From: Domibacillus aminovorans
Lineage (GTDB): Bacteria; Bacillota; Bacilli; Bacillales; Domibacillaceae
Direction of reading: 5' to 3'
DNA: 64,000 nt
Assembly: GCF_001643235.1 (NCBI RefSeq)
Contig: NZ_LQWY01000073.1
Location: 1-64,000, forward strand
Under the pieces are notes generated by a model that made no database searches, was not told the DNA's origin, and saw only the letters and a list, made by a program, of their open reading frames with translations. Positions 15,777-24,539 of the stretch are shown here, one piece after another. The position numbers and the translations under genes are program-made. Within the stretch, counting starts at the first letter, position 1. Each line of letters starts with the position of its first letter.

Positions 15777-15980
15777 ATGAATGTGGACGTGGATCTTCTT
15801 TTTAAAATAGCCGGCATTGGTATCATTGCTGCTTTCTTGCATACCATTTTAGAGCAGCTCGGCAAAAAAGAATACGCTCAGTGGGTAACACTGTTTGGCT
15901 TTTTATATATTTTATTTATGGCTGCTACAATCGTCGGACAGCTGTTTGACAAAATAAAATCTGTTTTCTTATTTCAGTGA
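15777..15980 (+). CDS. spoIIIAC: SpoIIIAC, stage III sporulation membrane protein
   Basis: A 67-residue protein with two membrane helices (MNVDVDLLFKIAGIGIIAAFLH and WVTLFGFLYILFMAATIVG), the usual size for SpoIIIAC. A GGCGGGG-type site precedes ATG 15777. It is part of the mother-cell membrane complex that interacts with SpoIIQ. Confidence 0.93.
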   Translation: MNVDVDLLFKIAGIGIIAAFLHTILEQLGKKEYAQWVTLFGFLYILFMAATIVGQLFDKIKSVFLFQ

Positions 15981-15996
15981 CAGGAGCGTTTGAACA

Positions 15997-16389
15997 ATTG
16001 ATATCACCTACATTGCCGCCATTGTACTCGTTGCTGTCTTTTTGGCTGTTTTGCTGCGTGAATACAGTGCAGGTTACTCGTTGCTATTCGTTTTTTTCGT
16101 CTGCAGCCTTCTTTTATACGGGCTGGCGGGAGAAATAGCGATCCTCATTGCCTCGGTCAGAAAATTGGCAGCATACGCTGGTGCAGAAAGAATATACGTT
16201 GAAACGGTATTAAAAGCAGTTGGTGTTGCGTATATTTCAGAATTTATTGCGAATATCGCAAAAGACGCGGGTCAAAACGCGCTGGCAGCAAAAATGGAAA
16301 TGGCCGGGAAAATCATTATTATGACACTTGTGCTGCCAATTTTAGCGCTGTTAATTGAAACGGTCATGTCGATGCTGCCAGGGCGGTGA
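15997..16389 (+). CDS. spoIIIAD: SpoIIIAD, stage III sporulation membrane protein; apparent AUU start
   Basis: A polytopic membrane subunit of the SpoIIIA channel. Homology to SpoIIIAD begins at ATT 15997 (IDITYIAAIVLVAVFLA), exactly where B. subtilis has M-K-I-D-I. The in-frame codon six bases upstream is TGA, and no ATG, GTG or TTG precedes the first membrane helix in frame. AGGAG (15982-15986) lies ten bases before ATT. A TTG at 16042 would delete the first helix. The simplest readings are a genuine AUU start or a one-base insertion near TTG 15990. The rest, with YVETVLKAVGVAYISEF and the KDAGQNALAAKMEMAGK segment, is normal. Confidence 0.85.
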   Translation: MDITYIAAIVLVAVFLAVLLREYSAGYSLLFVFFVCSLLLYGLAGEIAILIASVRKLAAYAGAERIYVETVLKAVGVAYISEFIANIAKDAGQNALAAKMEMAGKIIIMTLVLPILALLIETVMSMLPGR

Positions 16390-17480
16390 AAAAAATAGGA
16401 CAAGTCCTCGATCCAATTATGAAAAACGTTGATTTATCAGCAATCGAAGATCATTGGAGTGAGATCAAGCACATATACGGTCCATTTTTGCCTAGTCAAA
16501 TGGACATAGACATCGATAACTTGGATATTACGTCTTTTTTTTCACTAGAGAATTGGATGGATATGTTTCAGTCTTATATTTTGTTTGAGATCACAGAGAA
16601 TGTTAAATTGCTGTCGATTATTTTTTTGTTGTCTATTTTGGCATCTGTGTTGAAGACGATGGGACATGCATTTGGTCATCAAACTGTGAGTAAAACAGCG
16701 GAAGCAGCCATTTTAATTCCGATTTTTATTCTTGCGATGAACACATTCCGGCTGGCGATTGAATCAGCATCTAATGCAGTCGAAAATATGACGGTGTTTA
16801 TGACCGTTTTTATGCCGGTGCTTCTGGCATTGCTTGCATTATCCGGTGCTGTTGTATCAGCGGCTCTGTTTCCACCACTTCTTTTATTTATGATGAATAT
16901 ATCAGGTGTTTTAATTGATCAAATTGTGTTGCCATGTCTCGTTTTTTCTGTTTTATTCAGCTTAGTCGGTTTATTATCGGACCATTATAAAGCAGACCGG
17001 ATTGCTTCATTGCTCCGCATAATCAGTGTCTCATTGCTCAGTGCATTTATGGCTGCGTTTCTCACCGTTATGACAATGCGAGGGATGAGTGCAGCAACGG
17101 CGGATGGATTAACTGTAAAGACGGCTAAATTTTTAAGCGGGACATTCGTTCCTGTTGTCGGACGGATGATGGCGGATGCGGCTGATACGGCTTCGGGAGC
17201 TGCTTTAATGATTAATAATACAGCGGGTGCAGCCGGCATTGCGATTCTTTTATTAACAGCGATATTTCCTGTCTTGAAAATTATGGTACTTGCTTTTCTA
17301 TATAAAGTAGCAGCTGCTGTTCTGCAACCGCTCGGGGATTCTGCCGCTGCCTCGTGTCTTGACATCATCGGAAAAACGATGTCGTTTGTCCTCGCAGCGC
17401 TTGCTCTCGTATCATTTATGTACTTTTTAATGATGGCTGCGGTCGTTGCGGCTGGCAATGCCGCGTACATGATGAGGTGA
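16386..17480 (+). CDS. spoIIIAE: SpoIIIAE, stage III sporulation membrane protein
   Basis: Large polytopic subunit of the SpoIIIA complex. The 364-residue product starts at GTG 16386, overlapping the spoIIIAD stop. It has many membrane helices from about residue 75 on, and conserved segments TAKFLSGTFVPVVGRM and ADAADTASGAALM. The B. subtilis protein begins with an additional cleavable signal peptide of about 25-30 residues. Here the frame is closed by a TGA upstream of the GTG and begins directly with the soluble region MKKIGQVLDPIMKNV, so that signal is missing or dispensable. Confidence 0.92.
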   Translation: MKKIGQVLDPIMKNVDLSAIEDHWSEIKHIYGPFLPSQMDIDIDNLDITSFFSLENWMDMFQSYILFEITENVKLLSIIFLLSILASVLKTMGHAFGHQTVSKTAEAAILIPIFILAMNTFRLAIESASNAVENMTVFMTVFMPVLLALLALSGAVVSAALFPPLLLFMMNISGVLIDQIVLPCLVFSVLFSLVGLLSDHYKADRIASLLRIISVSLLSAFMAAFLTVMTMRGMSAATADGLTVKTAKFLSGTFVPVVGRMMADAADTASGAALMINNTAGAAGIAILLLTAIFPVLKIMVLAFLYKVAAAVLQPLGDSAAASCLDIIGKTMSFVLAALALVSFMYFLMMAAVVAAGNAAYMMR

Positions 17481-17484
17481 ACGT

Positions 17485-18006
17485 ATGCAATCCGTTTTTG
17501 ACTGGCTGACTGGTGTGCTGGCTGTGCTCTTATGTGCTGCTATTATGGACATGATTATTCCAGAGTCGCCTATGCAGAAATACGTGCGTCTTGTGGCTGG
17601 ACTTGTTATTTTAACGGCTATCATCACACCGGTTTTTGCGTTGTTGACCGGTGTTGACTTTTCTTTTTTACTAGAAAATGAACAGAAGACGACTGTGTTT
17701 CAACAGGAAACAGATGATCATCTTAAACAATTGACTGAAATGGAAGCATTGACAGCGAATCCGTATATGAATCAGCAGTTATTGGCAGATGCGGAATCGG
17801 CACTTCAACTTTTCCCTTCATGCGATGTAAGAAGTGTGGAAGCGGATATAGAGCAAAGTGAACTCAAACATGTCCTTTTAACGGTAAAAGGAACAGAGGA
17901 AAGCTGCCCAGAAGAAAAAATAATTGACTTGTTGTCTCAAAAGTGGAATATAGATGCCGTCCGAGTGAATATGGTGATTCAAAAGGGAGGTTCAGGAGGT
18001 GAGTGA
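17485..18006 (+). CDS. spoIIIAF: SpoIIIAF, stage III sporulation protein
   Basis: A 173-residue protein with two N-terminal membrane helices (residues 7-25 and 37-54) and a C-terminal soluble ring-forming domain in the intermembrane space, related to ring-building motifs of secretion systems. The N-terminal hallmark MQSVFDWLTG and MIIPESPMQKYVRLVAGL are visible. It overlaps spoIIIAG by 8 bp. Confidence 0.93.
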   Translation: MQSVFDWLTGVLAVLLCAAIMDMIIPESPMQKYVRLVAGLVILTAIITPVFALLTGVDFSFLLENEQKTTVFQQETDDHLKQLTEMEALTANPYMNQQLLADAESALQLFPSCDVRSVEADIEQSELKHVLLTVKGTEESCPEEKIIDLLSQKWNIDAVRVNMVIQKGGSGGE

Positions 18007-18544
18007 GCGGAACCGGCTGTTTTCTTTTTGGAAAAAAGGTAAGGCAGACAAGCCGTTAAAATGGATCGCTGTTATGTTGGGAGGTGGTATTGCTATAATG
18101 GCTCTTGGTGATTTGCAGAAAGAAGATTCGGTTAAAAGTGAAGAGCCAAAAGACGAGCCAGCAGCAGTAGAAGTGGATGTGAAAAGCGAATATGAACGGG
18201 AATTAACAAACGCGTTAAATCAAATTGCGGGGACGGGACACGTGTCTGTCGTTGTCAATCTTGCGTCATCTGAGCGGAAAGTGCTGGAGAAAAATACGTC
18301 ATCTTCAACAGGGAATGGCGATGTAACAAAAGAAGAACAGGTAGCCATTATCCGGAATGGAGATACCGAAAATCCAGTTATTTTAGAAGTGCGTAAGCCA
18401 GATATTCAAGGGGTGCTTGTCGTCGCGGACGGTGCAGAAAATGTGCATGTGAAAAAACGAATTATGGAAGCAGTGACGCGGATGCTTGGCGTACCGGTGC
18501 ATCGCGTGGCTGTTATACCCGGGAAAACGGAGGAGACAAAATAA
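17999..18544 (+). CDS. spoIIIAG: SpoIIIAG, ring-forming stage III sporulation protein
   Basis: A 181-residue bitopic protein; SpoIIIAG forms a large ring in the space between mother cell and forespore. The membrane segment is at residues 20-36 (KWIAVMLGGGIAIMALG), then an acidic linker (DSVKSEEPKDEPAAVEV) and the ring-building domain with ALNQIAGTGHVSVVVNLASS and EVRKPDIQGVLVVADGA. The GTG start at 17999 lies within spoIIIAF and the stop overlaps the spoIIIAH start by one base. Confidence 0.94.
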   Translation: MSERNRLFSFWKKGKADKPLKWIAVMLGGGIAIMALGDLQKEDSVKSEEPKDEPAAVEVDVKSEYERELTNALNQIAGTGHVSVVVNLASSERKVLEKNTSSSTGNGDVTKEEQVAIIRNGDTENPVILEVRKPDIQGVLVVADGAENVHVKKRIMEAVTRMLGVPVHRVAVIPGKTEETK

Positions 18545-19065
18545 TGCCGAAAAAACAAACAGTATGGTTATTTACAATGGTGAGTTTAACGGCGGTATTA
18601 GGTGTGTATTATGTGACCGGCCCGGATAAATTAATGCCTGCATCAACACTTGAAGAATCAGTACCGGAATCTACAGCGAAAGATGTGGACGTGAAGGTAG
18701 AAGAAACGGCTGGTGATGAGGTTTTTGAATTAATCCGGCTTGAAACAGATGACGAGCGAAGTCGTTTAAAAGAAGAGTTGACTGCTAAGGTGGCATCTGC
18801 AGATGTGTCAGTTGAAGCAAAAAATGAAGCGTACGATGATATGAAGGAACTTGATGCACTTACGTCGAAAGAACAAATGGTAGAGACGCTTATTAAATCA
18901 AAAGGGTATGATGACGCACTCGTTCGGACAAGCGATGGTGAAGTGAGGATTACGGTAAAATCAGACAGTCATTCAGCGGAAGCAGCAAATGAGATTATCC
19001 GGCTTGCGAAAGAAGAGATGGGTGAAAAAATGCCTGTTTCAGTTGAATTTCAGCCGTTTAAGTAG
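18544..19065 (+). CDS. spoIIIAH: SpoIIIAH, stage III sporulation protein, SpoIIQ partner
   Basis: A 173-residue bitopic protein whose extracellular domain binds forespore SpoIIQ across the two membranes. There is an N-terminal membrane segment (residues 5-22), an acidic linker and a C-terminal YscJ/FliF-type ring-building domain (about residues 100-173) with KEQMVETLIKSKGYDDALVRT. It is the last gene of the operon, followed by a terminator at 19074-19101. Confidence 0.94.
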   Translation: MPKKQTVWLFTMVSLTAVLGVYYVTGPDKLMPASTLEESVPESTAKDVDVKVEETAGDEVFELIRLETDDERSRLKEELTAKVASADVSVEAKNEAYDDMKELDALTSKEQMVETLIKSKGYDDALVRTSDGEVRITVKSDSHSAEAANEIIRLAKEEMGEKMPVSVEFQPFK

Positions 19066-19073
19066 CAAGAAAT

Positions 19074-19101
19074 GCTCGCCTTTGCATAGGTGAGCCCTTT
19101 T
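19074..19101 (+). terminator. Intrinsic terminator of the spoIIIA operon
   Basis: Stem GCTCGCCT / AGGTGAGC (19074-19081 with 19088-19095, one G-U pair) followed by CCTTTTT. Confidence 0.88.
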
Positions 19102-19218
19102 TCATTCTTATTCTATATTTGCTAATTGACGAAAAAAAGATAGAATGAGAAAAGGAGTTTCCCCATTTTTGAATGAAGATACTCCAGACATTATGTATAT
19201 TGAAGGGGTGTTGAGGAA

Positions 19219-19704
19219 ATGAAAGTACAAGAAATTAGAGAGTTGATCAAACTTGTGGATCAATCAGGAATCGAGGAATTTGTTTTTGAATCAGCAGGAA
19301 GCAAGCTGAAAATGAAGAAATCAACAGGTACGACTACATATGCAGCAGCATCGGAAGCACCGATTGAAAAAAGTGTGCCAGTTCAGGAAGCACCAAAATC
19401 TGTACCGGTTGTGCAAGAAGCACCGGCACCGGAAGCACCGAAGTCAGCAGTTGATGAATCAAATTTACATAAAATTATATCTCCGATGGTAGGGACTTTT
19501 TATCAATCACCATCACCAGATGCAGATGTGTACGTAAAATTGGGTGAAAAAATTAATGCTGAATCAGTGGTTTGCATCGTTGAAGCGATGAAACTGTTCA
19601 ATGAAATTGAAGCAGAAGTAGACGGAGAAATCGTTGAAATTCTCGTAAAAGACGGGCAGCTTGTAGAATATGGACAGCCGCTCTTTTTAGTGAAACCGGA
19701 ATAA
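19219..19704 (+). CDS. accB: Acetyl-CoA carboxylase biotin carboxyl carrier protein
   Basis: Carries biotin between the carboxylase (AccC) and carboxyltransferase (AccAD) sites in the first step of fatty acid synthesis. The 161-residue protein has an N-terminal helix, an Ala/Pro/Glu linker with three EAPK-type repeats (about residues 45-77) and a C-terminal biotinyl domain with the target lysine K125 in [10 protein letters not shown]. It is 12 bp ahead of accC. Confidence 0.95.
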   Translation: MKVQEIRELIKLVDQSGIEEFVFESAGSKLKMKKSTGTTTYAAASEAPIEKSVPVQEAPKSVPVVQEAPAPEAPKSAVDESNLHKIISPMVGTFYQSPSPDADVYVKLGEKINAESVVCIVEAMKLFNEIEAEVDGEIVEILVKDGQLVEYGQPLFLVKPE

Positions 19705-19716
19705 GGGGGATTCGCG

Positions 19717-21075
19717 ATGATAAAAAAAGTATTAATTGCCAATCGCGGCGAAATTGCGGTGCGCATTATTCGTGCCTGCAAAGAGCTTAATATTGAAACG
19801 GTTGCTGTGTTTTCTGAAGCGGACCGTGATGCTTTGCACGTGCAAATAGCAGATGAAGCATATTGTATCGGACCAACGGCATCAAAAGACAGTTACTTAA
19901 ATTTCACGAATATCGTCAGCGTGGCGAAATTAACAGAAGCAGATGCGATTCACCCGGGCTATGGATTTCTTGCTGAAAATGCTGATTTTGCAGAGCTGTG
20001 CCGTGAATGCAATATCATATTTATCGGCCCAACGCCGGAAGCGATCACACAAATGGGGACGAAAGATGTTGCACGTGATACGATGGAAAAAGCAGGTGTC
20101 CCGATCGTTCCTGGTTCAGACGGTATCATTCAAGATATAGAAGAGGGTTTGGAAACCGCTAAACAAATCGGCTACCCAGTTATCATTAAAGCGACTGCCG
20201 GTGGCGGTGGAAAAGGGATACGTGTTGCCCGTGATCCAGGGGAACTTGAAAAAGGCATAAACATGACACAGCAGGAAGCAGCAACTGCGTTCGGGAATCC
20301 AGGCGTGTATTTAGAAAAGTTTATTGAGGATTTCCGCCACGTTGAAATTCAAGTGCTTGCTGATATGCATGGGAATATAATCCATCTTGGAGAGCGTGAC
20401 TGTACGATTCAGCGCCGCATGCAAAAGCTGCTGGAAGAAACACCGTCACCAGCACTTGATGAGAAAACGAGAGCATCCATGGGTGAAGCAGCTGTGAAAG
20501 CAGCTAAAGCAGTTGATTATACAGGGGCAGGCACGGTAGAATTTATTTACGATGTAAATCAAAGCACGTTTTATTTTATGGAAATGAACACTCGTATTCA
20601 AGTGGAGCATCCGGTGACAGAAATGGTCACAGGCGTGGATTTAATCAAAGAACAAATTTATGTGGCATCCGGTAAAGAGCTTTCTTTGACGCAAGAGGAA
20701 GTAACGTTTGATGGATGGGCAATTGAGTGCCGGATTAACGCAGAAAACCCGGAGAAAAACTTTATGCCGTCACCGGGCCGGGTTGAGGGGTATTTGCCGC
20801 CGGGCGGGTATGGTGTGCGCATCGATTCAGCTGTCTACCCGGGCTACGTAATTCCACCGTACTATGATTCGATGGTCGCAAAGGTTATTGTACATGGCAA
20901 AACGCGAGAAGAAGCCATTGCACGTATGAAGCGCGCATTGTCTGAATTCGTCATAGATGGTGTGTATACGACCATTCCGTTTCATCAAAAACTGCTTGAG
21001 CATGACGTGTTTATCGGCGGCGAGTTCAACACGAAGTTTCTTGAAACGTATGACGTGATGAAATCCCAATCCTAA
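19717..21075 (+). CDS. accC: Acetyl-CoA carboxylase biotin carboxylase subunit
   Basis: ATP-dependent carboxylation of biotin on AccB. The 452-residue protein has the N-terminal Rossmann-like domain ([19 protein letters not shown]), the ATP-grasp domain with the Gly-rich loop [13 protein letters not shown], the [17 protein letters not shown] segment, the [16 protein letters not shown] motif and the catalytic [17 protein letters not shown]. It could also supply the biotin carboxylase function for the propionyl-CoA carboxylase-type subunit at 49743, as no second copy is seen here. Confidence 0.96.
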   Translation: MIKKVLIANRGEIAVRIIRACKELNIETVAVFSEADRDALHVQIADEAYCIGPTASKDSYLNFTNIVSVAKLTEADAIHPGYGFLAENADFAELCRECNIIFIGPTPEAITQMGTKDVARDTMEKAGVPIVPGSDGIIQDIEEGLETAKQIGYPVIIKATAGGGGKGIRVARDPGELEKGINMTQQEAATAFGNPGVYLEKFIEDFRHVEIQVLADMHGNIIHLGERDCTIQRRMQKLLEETPSPALDEKTRASMGEAAVKAAKAVDYTGAGTVEFIYDVNQSTFYFMEMNTRIQVEHPVTEMVTGVDLIKEQIYVASGKELSLTQEEVTFDGWAIECRINAENPEKNFMPSPGRVEGYLPPGGYGVRIDSAVYPGYVIPPYYDSMVAKVIVHGKTREEAIARMKRALSEFVIDGVYTTIPFHQKLLEHDVFIGGEFNTKFLETYDVMKSQS

Positions 21076-21093
21076 TATCGGAGGTGCATCATA

Positions 21094-21513
21094 ATGGCAG
21101 AACAACAATCAACTAATCAAGTACTAGAAATGAGCAACGGTGAAAACGGCCACGGCCGTATTGAAATCGCACCAGAAGTCATCGAAGTGATTGCCGGTAT
21201 TGCCGCATCTGAAGTAGAGGGCGTTGAAAAAATGCGCGGCAGTTTCGCATCAGGTGTCGTCGAACGACTTGGGAAAAAAAATCATGGCAAAGGTGTCCGA
21301 GTTGATTTAACAGAAGATGGTATTAAAGTGGACGTGTACTGCGTCGTGAAATTCGGCGTCTCGATCCCGCGTGTCGCGCAGCTCATACAAGAAGGCATCA
21401 GGCAGACACTCTTAAACATGACAGCACTTGAAGCAGATGAAGTGAATATTCACATTGTCGGCATTCAGTTTGAAACGAAACAGCCGGAACAGGAATACGA
21501 AGAAGAAGTATAA
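21094..21513 (+). CDS. yqhY: YqhY, Asp23/Gls24 family protein
   Basis: A 139-residue Asp23/Gls24-domain protein (DUF322) with GRIEIAPEVIEVIAGIAASEVEGV and VYCVVKFGVSIPRVAQLIQEG. In B. subtilis yqhY is cotranscribed with accBC and loss of it disturbs acetyl-CoA carboxylase activity, and the same linkage is kept here (18-bp gap). The exact biochemical role is unsettled. A terminator follows at 21519-21545. Confidence 0.92.
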   Translation: MAEQQSTNQVLEMSNGENGHGRIEIAPEVIEVIAGIAASEVEGVEKMRGSFASGVVERLGKKNHGKGVRVDLTEDGIKVDVYCVVKFGVSIPRVAQLIQEGIRQTLLNMTALEADEVNIHIVGIQFETKQPEQEYEEEV

Positions 21514-21518
21514 AAATG

Positions 21519-21545
21519 ACGCTTCGGCATGTCCGGAGCGTTTTT
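21519..21545 (+). terminator. Intrinsic terminator after yqhY
   Basis: Stem ACGCTTCGG / CCGGAGCGT (21519-21527 with 21533-21541, one G-U pair) then TTTT. Confidence 0.85.
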
Positions 21546-21570
21546 CGCATGTTTTCGCAAGGCTCGTTTT

Positions 21571-21580
21571 ATGCTATGAT
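21571..21580 (+). promoter_or_regulatory. Extended -10 promoter element before nusB
   Basis: TATGCTATGAT, an extended -10 form, lies about 36 bp before the nusB start and directly after the yqhY terminator. No clear -35 element is visible. Confidence 0.45.
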
Positions 21581-21615
21581 CATAAAGGCATTAAATTAAA
21601 AGGAGCAAATTATGA

Positions 21616-22008
21616 ATGAATAGACGGACAGCGCGTGAAAAGGGTATCCAGGCTCTTTATCAAATGGATTTAAGCGGGGCGGAAGCATCAGAAGCGATTG
21701 AAAACGTGTTGAACGGAGATGACAGCGAAAGCAGTTATTTGTACGATGTCGTGGAAGGTGTGGAACGCAATCTTGAAGAGATTGACAACACAATAAAAGA
21801 AAATCTTGAAAAATGGTCATTTGACCGCCTGGCAAAAGTTGACCGGAACATTTTACGTCTTGCTGTATACGAAATGAAACAATCAGAAGATGTACCGGCA
21901 AAAGTTGCGATCAACGAAGCGGTCGAATTGGCGAAACATTTTAGCGATGAACGTGCCAGCAAATTTATTAACGGTGTATTATCGAAAATAAATAAATCGA
22001 TGGAATAA
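21616..22008 (+). CDS. nusB: Transcription antitermination factor NusB
   Basis: NusB joins NusE (S10) in rRNA antitermination and ribosomal RNA processing. The 130-residue all-helical protein shows RRTAREKGIQALYQMD, DRLAKVDRNILRLAVYEM, and KVAINEAVELAKHFSDERASKFINGVL, the usual family blocks. An ATG at 21612 hits a stop after three codons; the correct frame starts at ATG 21616 with AGGAG ten bases upstream. Confidence 0.95.
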   Translation: MNRRTAREKGIQALYQMDLSGAEASEAIENVLNGDDSESSYLYDVVEGVERNLEEIDNTIKENLEKWSFDRLAKVDRNILRLAVYEMKQSEDVPAKVAINEAVELAKHFSDERASKFINGVLSKINKSME

Positions 22009-22023
22009 GTGAGGGATTTTTTT

Positions 22024-22884
22024 ATGACAGCAGCAATTATTGATGGAAAAGCAATCGCAAAAGATATTCGTGCCGAATTAAAAGAAGAAATTGAGGCGCT
22101 CAAACAGTCGGGTATTACACCGGGGCTAGCTGTCGTCATTGTGGGTGACGATCAGGCGTCTCACACGTACGTCAACAGCAAGGAAAAAAGCAGCAAAGAA
22201 ATCGGCATCTACTCAGAAGTTCACCGTTACCCAGCTGACTATTCAGAAGAAAAACTGCTTCAAAAAGTGGAAGAACTGAACAATGATGACCGCATTCACG
22301 GTATTCTCGTGCAGCTGCCGCTACCAAAACATATTTCGGAAGATAAAGTAATCGATGCGATTGCACCGGAAAAAGACGTGGATGGATTCCATCCAGTGAA
22401 TGTCGGCAAAATGGTGATCGGTAAAGATTCATTTTTCTCTTGTACGCCATACGGCATCATTAAAATGTTGGAAAAAGAAAATATTTCACTTGAAGGAAAA
22501 CATGTGGTGGTGATTGGACGAAGTAATATCGTCGGTAAACCGGCAGCGCTTCTTTCATTGATGCACAATGCAACTGTGACGATTTGTCATTCCCGCACAA
22601 AAGATCTTCCAGCGATTACACGCCAGGCAGACGTTGTGATTGCAGCAGTCGGTATTGCCAATTATGTTACAGCAGATCATATTAAACCAGGTGCTGTTGT
22701 CATTGATGTTGGAATTAATCGCAATGATGCCGGCAAATTATGCGGAGACGTTGACTTTAACAATGTGAAAGAAGTAGCAGGCGCGATTACACCGGTTCCA
22801 GGTGGCGTTGGTCCTATGACGATCACGATGCTTTTATTCAATACAGTCAAATCTGCTAAAGCAAAAGCAGCAAAAATAAAGTGA
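22024..22884 (+). CDS. folD: Bifunctional methylenetetrahydrofolate dehydrogenase / cyclohydrolase
   Basis: Interconverts methylene- and formyl-tetrahydrofolate with NADP. The 286-residue product from ATG 22024 shows [20 protein letters not shown] with the catalytic Tyr/Lys pair (YVxxK), [12 protein letters not shown], the [11 protein letters not shown] signature, the Rossmann motif [11 protein letters not shown] and [18 protein letters not shown] 22009 in frame would add MRDFF, but GTGAGGG there looks like the ribosome binding site. Confidence 0.95.
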   Translation: MTAAIIDGKAIAKDIRAELKEEIEALKQSGITPGLAVVIVGDDQASHTYVNSKEKSSKEIGIYSEVHRYPADYSEEKLLQKVEELNNDDRIHGILVQLPLPKHISEDKVIDAIAPEKDVDGFHPVNVGKMVIGKDSFFSCTPYGIIKMLEKENISLEGKHVVVIGRSNIVGKPAALLSLMHNATVTICHSRTKDLPAITRQADVVIAAVGIANYVTADHIKPGAVVIDVGINRNDAGKLCGDVDFNNVKEVAGAITPVPGGVGPMTITMLLFNTVKSAKAKAAKIK

Positions 22885-22898
22885 ACAGCCGATTCATG

Positions 22899-22942
22899 AA
22901 ACTGTCTTTCCGATCATGCTATAATCGGAAAGACAGTTTTTT
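22899..22942 (+). terminator. Terminator hairpin after folD with a promoter -10 in its loop
   Basis: A 16-bp perfect stem (22899-22914 with 22924-22939) ending in a T-run closes folD. The loop and the edge of the second arm carry TGCTATAAT (22917-22925), a consensus extended -10 that could drive xseA starting just downstream. The two functions share bases. Confidence 0.8.
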
Positions 22943-22966
22943 ATTTGAAGAAAAAGGTGAACAGAA

Positions 22967-24319
22967 ATGGAAGCCAATCAATGTTTGACCGTAAAGTCAT
23001 TAACTAAATATATAAAGCGGAAATTTGATGCGGATCCGTATTTGAAAGACGTAGCCGTAAAAGGAGAGATCTCCAACTTTAAGCAACATTCGAGCGGACA
23101 TATGTATTTTACGTTGAAAGACGATAGTGCGCGCATTTTGGCCGTTATGTTTCTTGCAGCTAATCGGTCATTGAAATTCCAGCCAGAAAACGGCATGCAA
23201 GTCGTATTGACAGGTGATATTACCGTTTATGAATCGAGTGGACAATACCAAATGTATGTGAAAAAGATGCAGCCGGATGGTGTCGGCGATCTTTATTTTG
23301 CCTATGAACAGCTAAAAAAGAAACTAGAGCAAGAAGGATTATTTCGCGTCGATCGAAAACAGCCAATCCCTGCATATCCAACATGTGTAGCTGTCATTAC
23401 CTCGCCGACCGGGGCTGCTGTACGTGATATTATGACGACGATGAATCGGCGATATCCGGCTGTTGAAATTTTGATTTATCCGGCACTAGTCCAGGGAGAA
23501 AAAGCGTCCGCTTCGATTGTATCGCAAATCGAGCGGGCCAATTCCGATAAACGTGCAGATGTCATCATTGCCGGTCGGGGCGGCGGATCGATTGAAGAAC
23601 TATGGGCGTTTAATGAAGAACTGGTTGCCCGTGCGATTCACGCATCACGCATACCAGTGATTTCAGCCGTCGGCCACGAAACTGATTTTACGATTGCTGA
23701 TTTTGCAGCAGACTTACGGGCTCCGACACCAACTGCAGCAGCCGAAATGGCAGTACCGCACGTGGAAGAAGTAGTCGAACGTCTGTTATCAAAGCAAAAA
23801 CGGCTCACCCGGGCAACAGCCGAGAAGGTTCGCGCATCACGTAATCGTCATCAAGCAGTGATGAATGCCTATATAATACGTCATCCACAGGCATTATACA
23901 GACAGCAGTCTGAACAGGCAGATAGACTGCAAGAACGGTTGATCCGCAACACGCAATCGATTTTTGACCGTAAAAAAATAGCAGCTGAGCATGCTGCAGC
24001 CCGGCTTCAGCGAATGGGCCCCGAGCAGCGCATTCAAATGGGAGCAGCGCAATTAAATAAAATAAACCAGCGTATCCGTTATGTAGCAGAATCAGCAGTG
24101 GAAGACAAAAAAAGCCGTTTTGAAAGAACGATTTCACTGCTTCATGCATTGAGCCCGCTCAAAGTGATGGAAAGAGGGTACAGTTTAACATATCATGATG
24201 ATACATTAGTAAAATCCGTACAAGATGTGAAAGCGGGCGATCAAATCCGCATTAGACTGGCGGATGGCACGTTGAACACACACGTTCAATCAATCGGAGG
24301 GAAAGATGATGAAATCTGA
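22967..24319 (+). CDS. xseA: Exodeoxyribonuclease VII large subunit
   Basis: Catalytic subunit of the single-strand-specific exonuclease VII. The 450-residue protein has an N-terminal OB fold (LTKYIKRKFDADPYLKDVAVKGEISNF region, residues 1-105), then the nuclease domain with VITSPTGAAVRDI, IIAGRGGGSIEELWAFN and RIPVISAVGHETDFTIADFAADLRAPTPTAAAE. A long coiled-coil (about 260-390) follows, to which XseB subunits bind. It overlaps xseB by 14 bp. Confidence 0.95.
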   Translation: MEANQCLTVKSLTKYIKRKFDADPYLKDVAVKGEISNFKQHSSGHMYFTLKDDSARILAVMFLAANRSLKFQPENGMQVVLTGDITVYESSGQYQMYVKKMQPDGVGDLYFAYEQLKKKLEQEGLFRVDRKQPIPAYPTCVAVITSPTGAAVRDIMTTMNRRYPAVEILIYPALVQGEKASASIVSQIERANSDKRADVIIAGRGGGSIEELWAFNEELVARAIHASRIPVISAVGHETDFTIADFAADLRAPTPTAAAEMAVPHVEEVVERLLSKQKRLTRATAEKVRASRNRHQAVMNAYIIRHPQALYRQQSEQADRLQERLIRNTQSIFDRKKIAAEHAAARLQRMGPEQRIQMGAAQLNKINQRIRYVAESAVEDKKSRFERTISLLHALSPLKVMERGYSLTYHDDTLVKSVQDVKAGDQIRIRLADGTLNTHVQSIGGKDDEI

Positions 24320-24539
24320 AGAATTAAGCTTCGAACAAGCGATGGAACAGTTGGAAAAAATTACAGCCCGCCTGGAAGAGGGTGACGTACCGCTTGAAGA
24401 AGCACTCGAAGAATATAAGCGCGGTATGGAACTATCCGCACTTTGTCATACTAAATTAAAAAAAGCCGAATCGGATCTAGCCAAGATTGTGACAAAAGAA
24501 GGAGAAGAACCGTTTCAATTGGATGGTGAGGAACAATGA
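24306..24539 (+). CDS. xseB: Exodeoxyribonuclease VII small subunit
   Basis: A 77-residue two-helix hairpin that coats the XseA coiled coil. Hallmarks are FEQAMEQLEKITARLEEGDVPLEEALEEYKRG. Two adjacent ATGs (24306 and 24309) are possible, and GGAGG spacing favours the second slightly. It overlaps xseA upstream and ispA downstream (ATGA). Confidence 0.94.
   Translation: MMKSEELSFEQAMEQLEKITARLEEGDVPLEEALEEYKRGMELSALCHTKLKKAESDLAKIVTKEGEEPFQLDGEEQ

Noticed and set aside
16985..17470. 161-codon minus-strand frame
   Set aside because: Lies inside spoIIIAE, Ala/Ile/Thr-rich mirror of a membrane protein; shadow of the coding strand.
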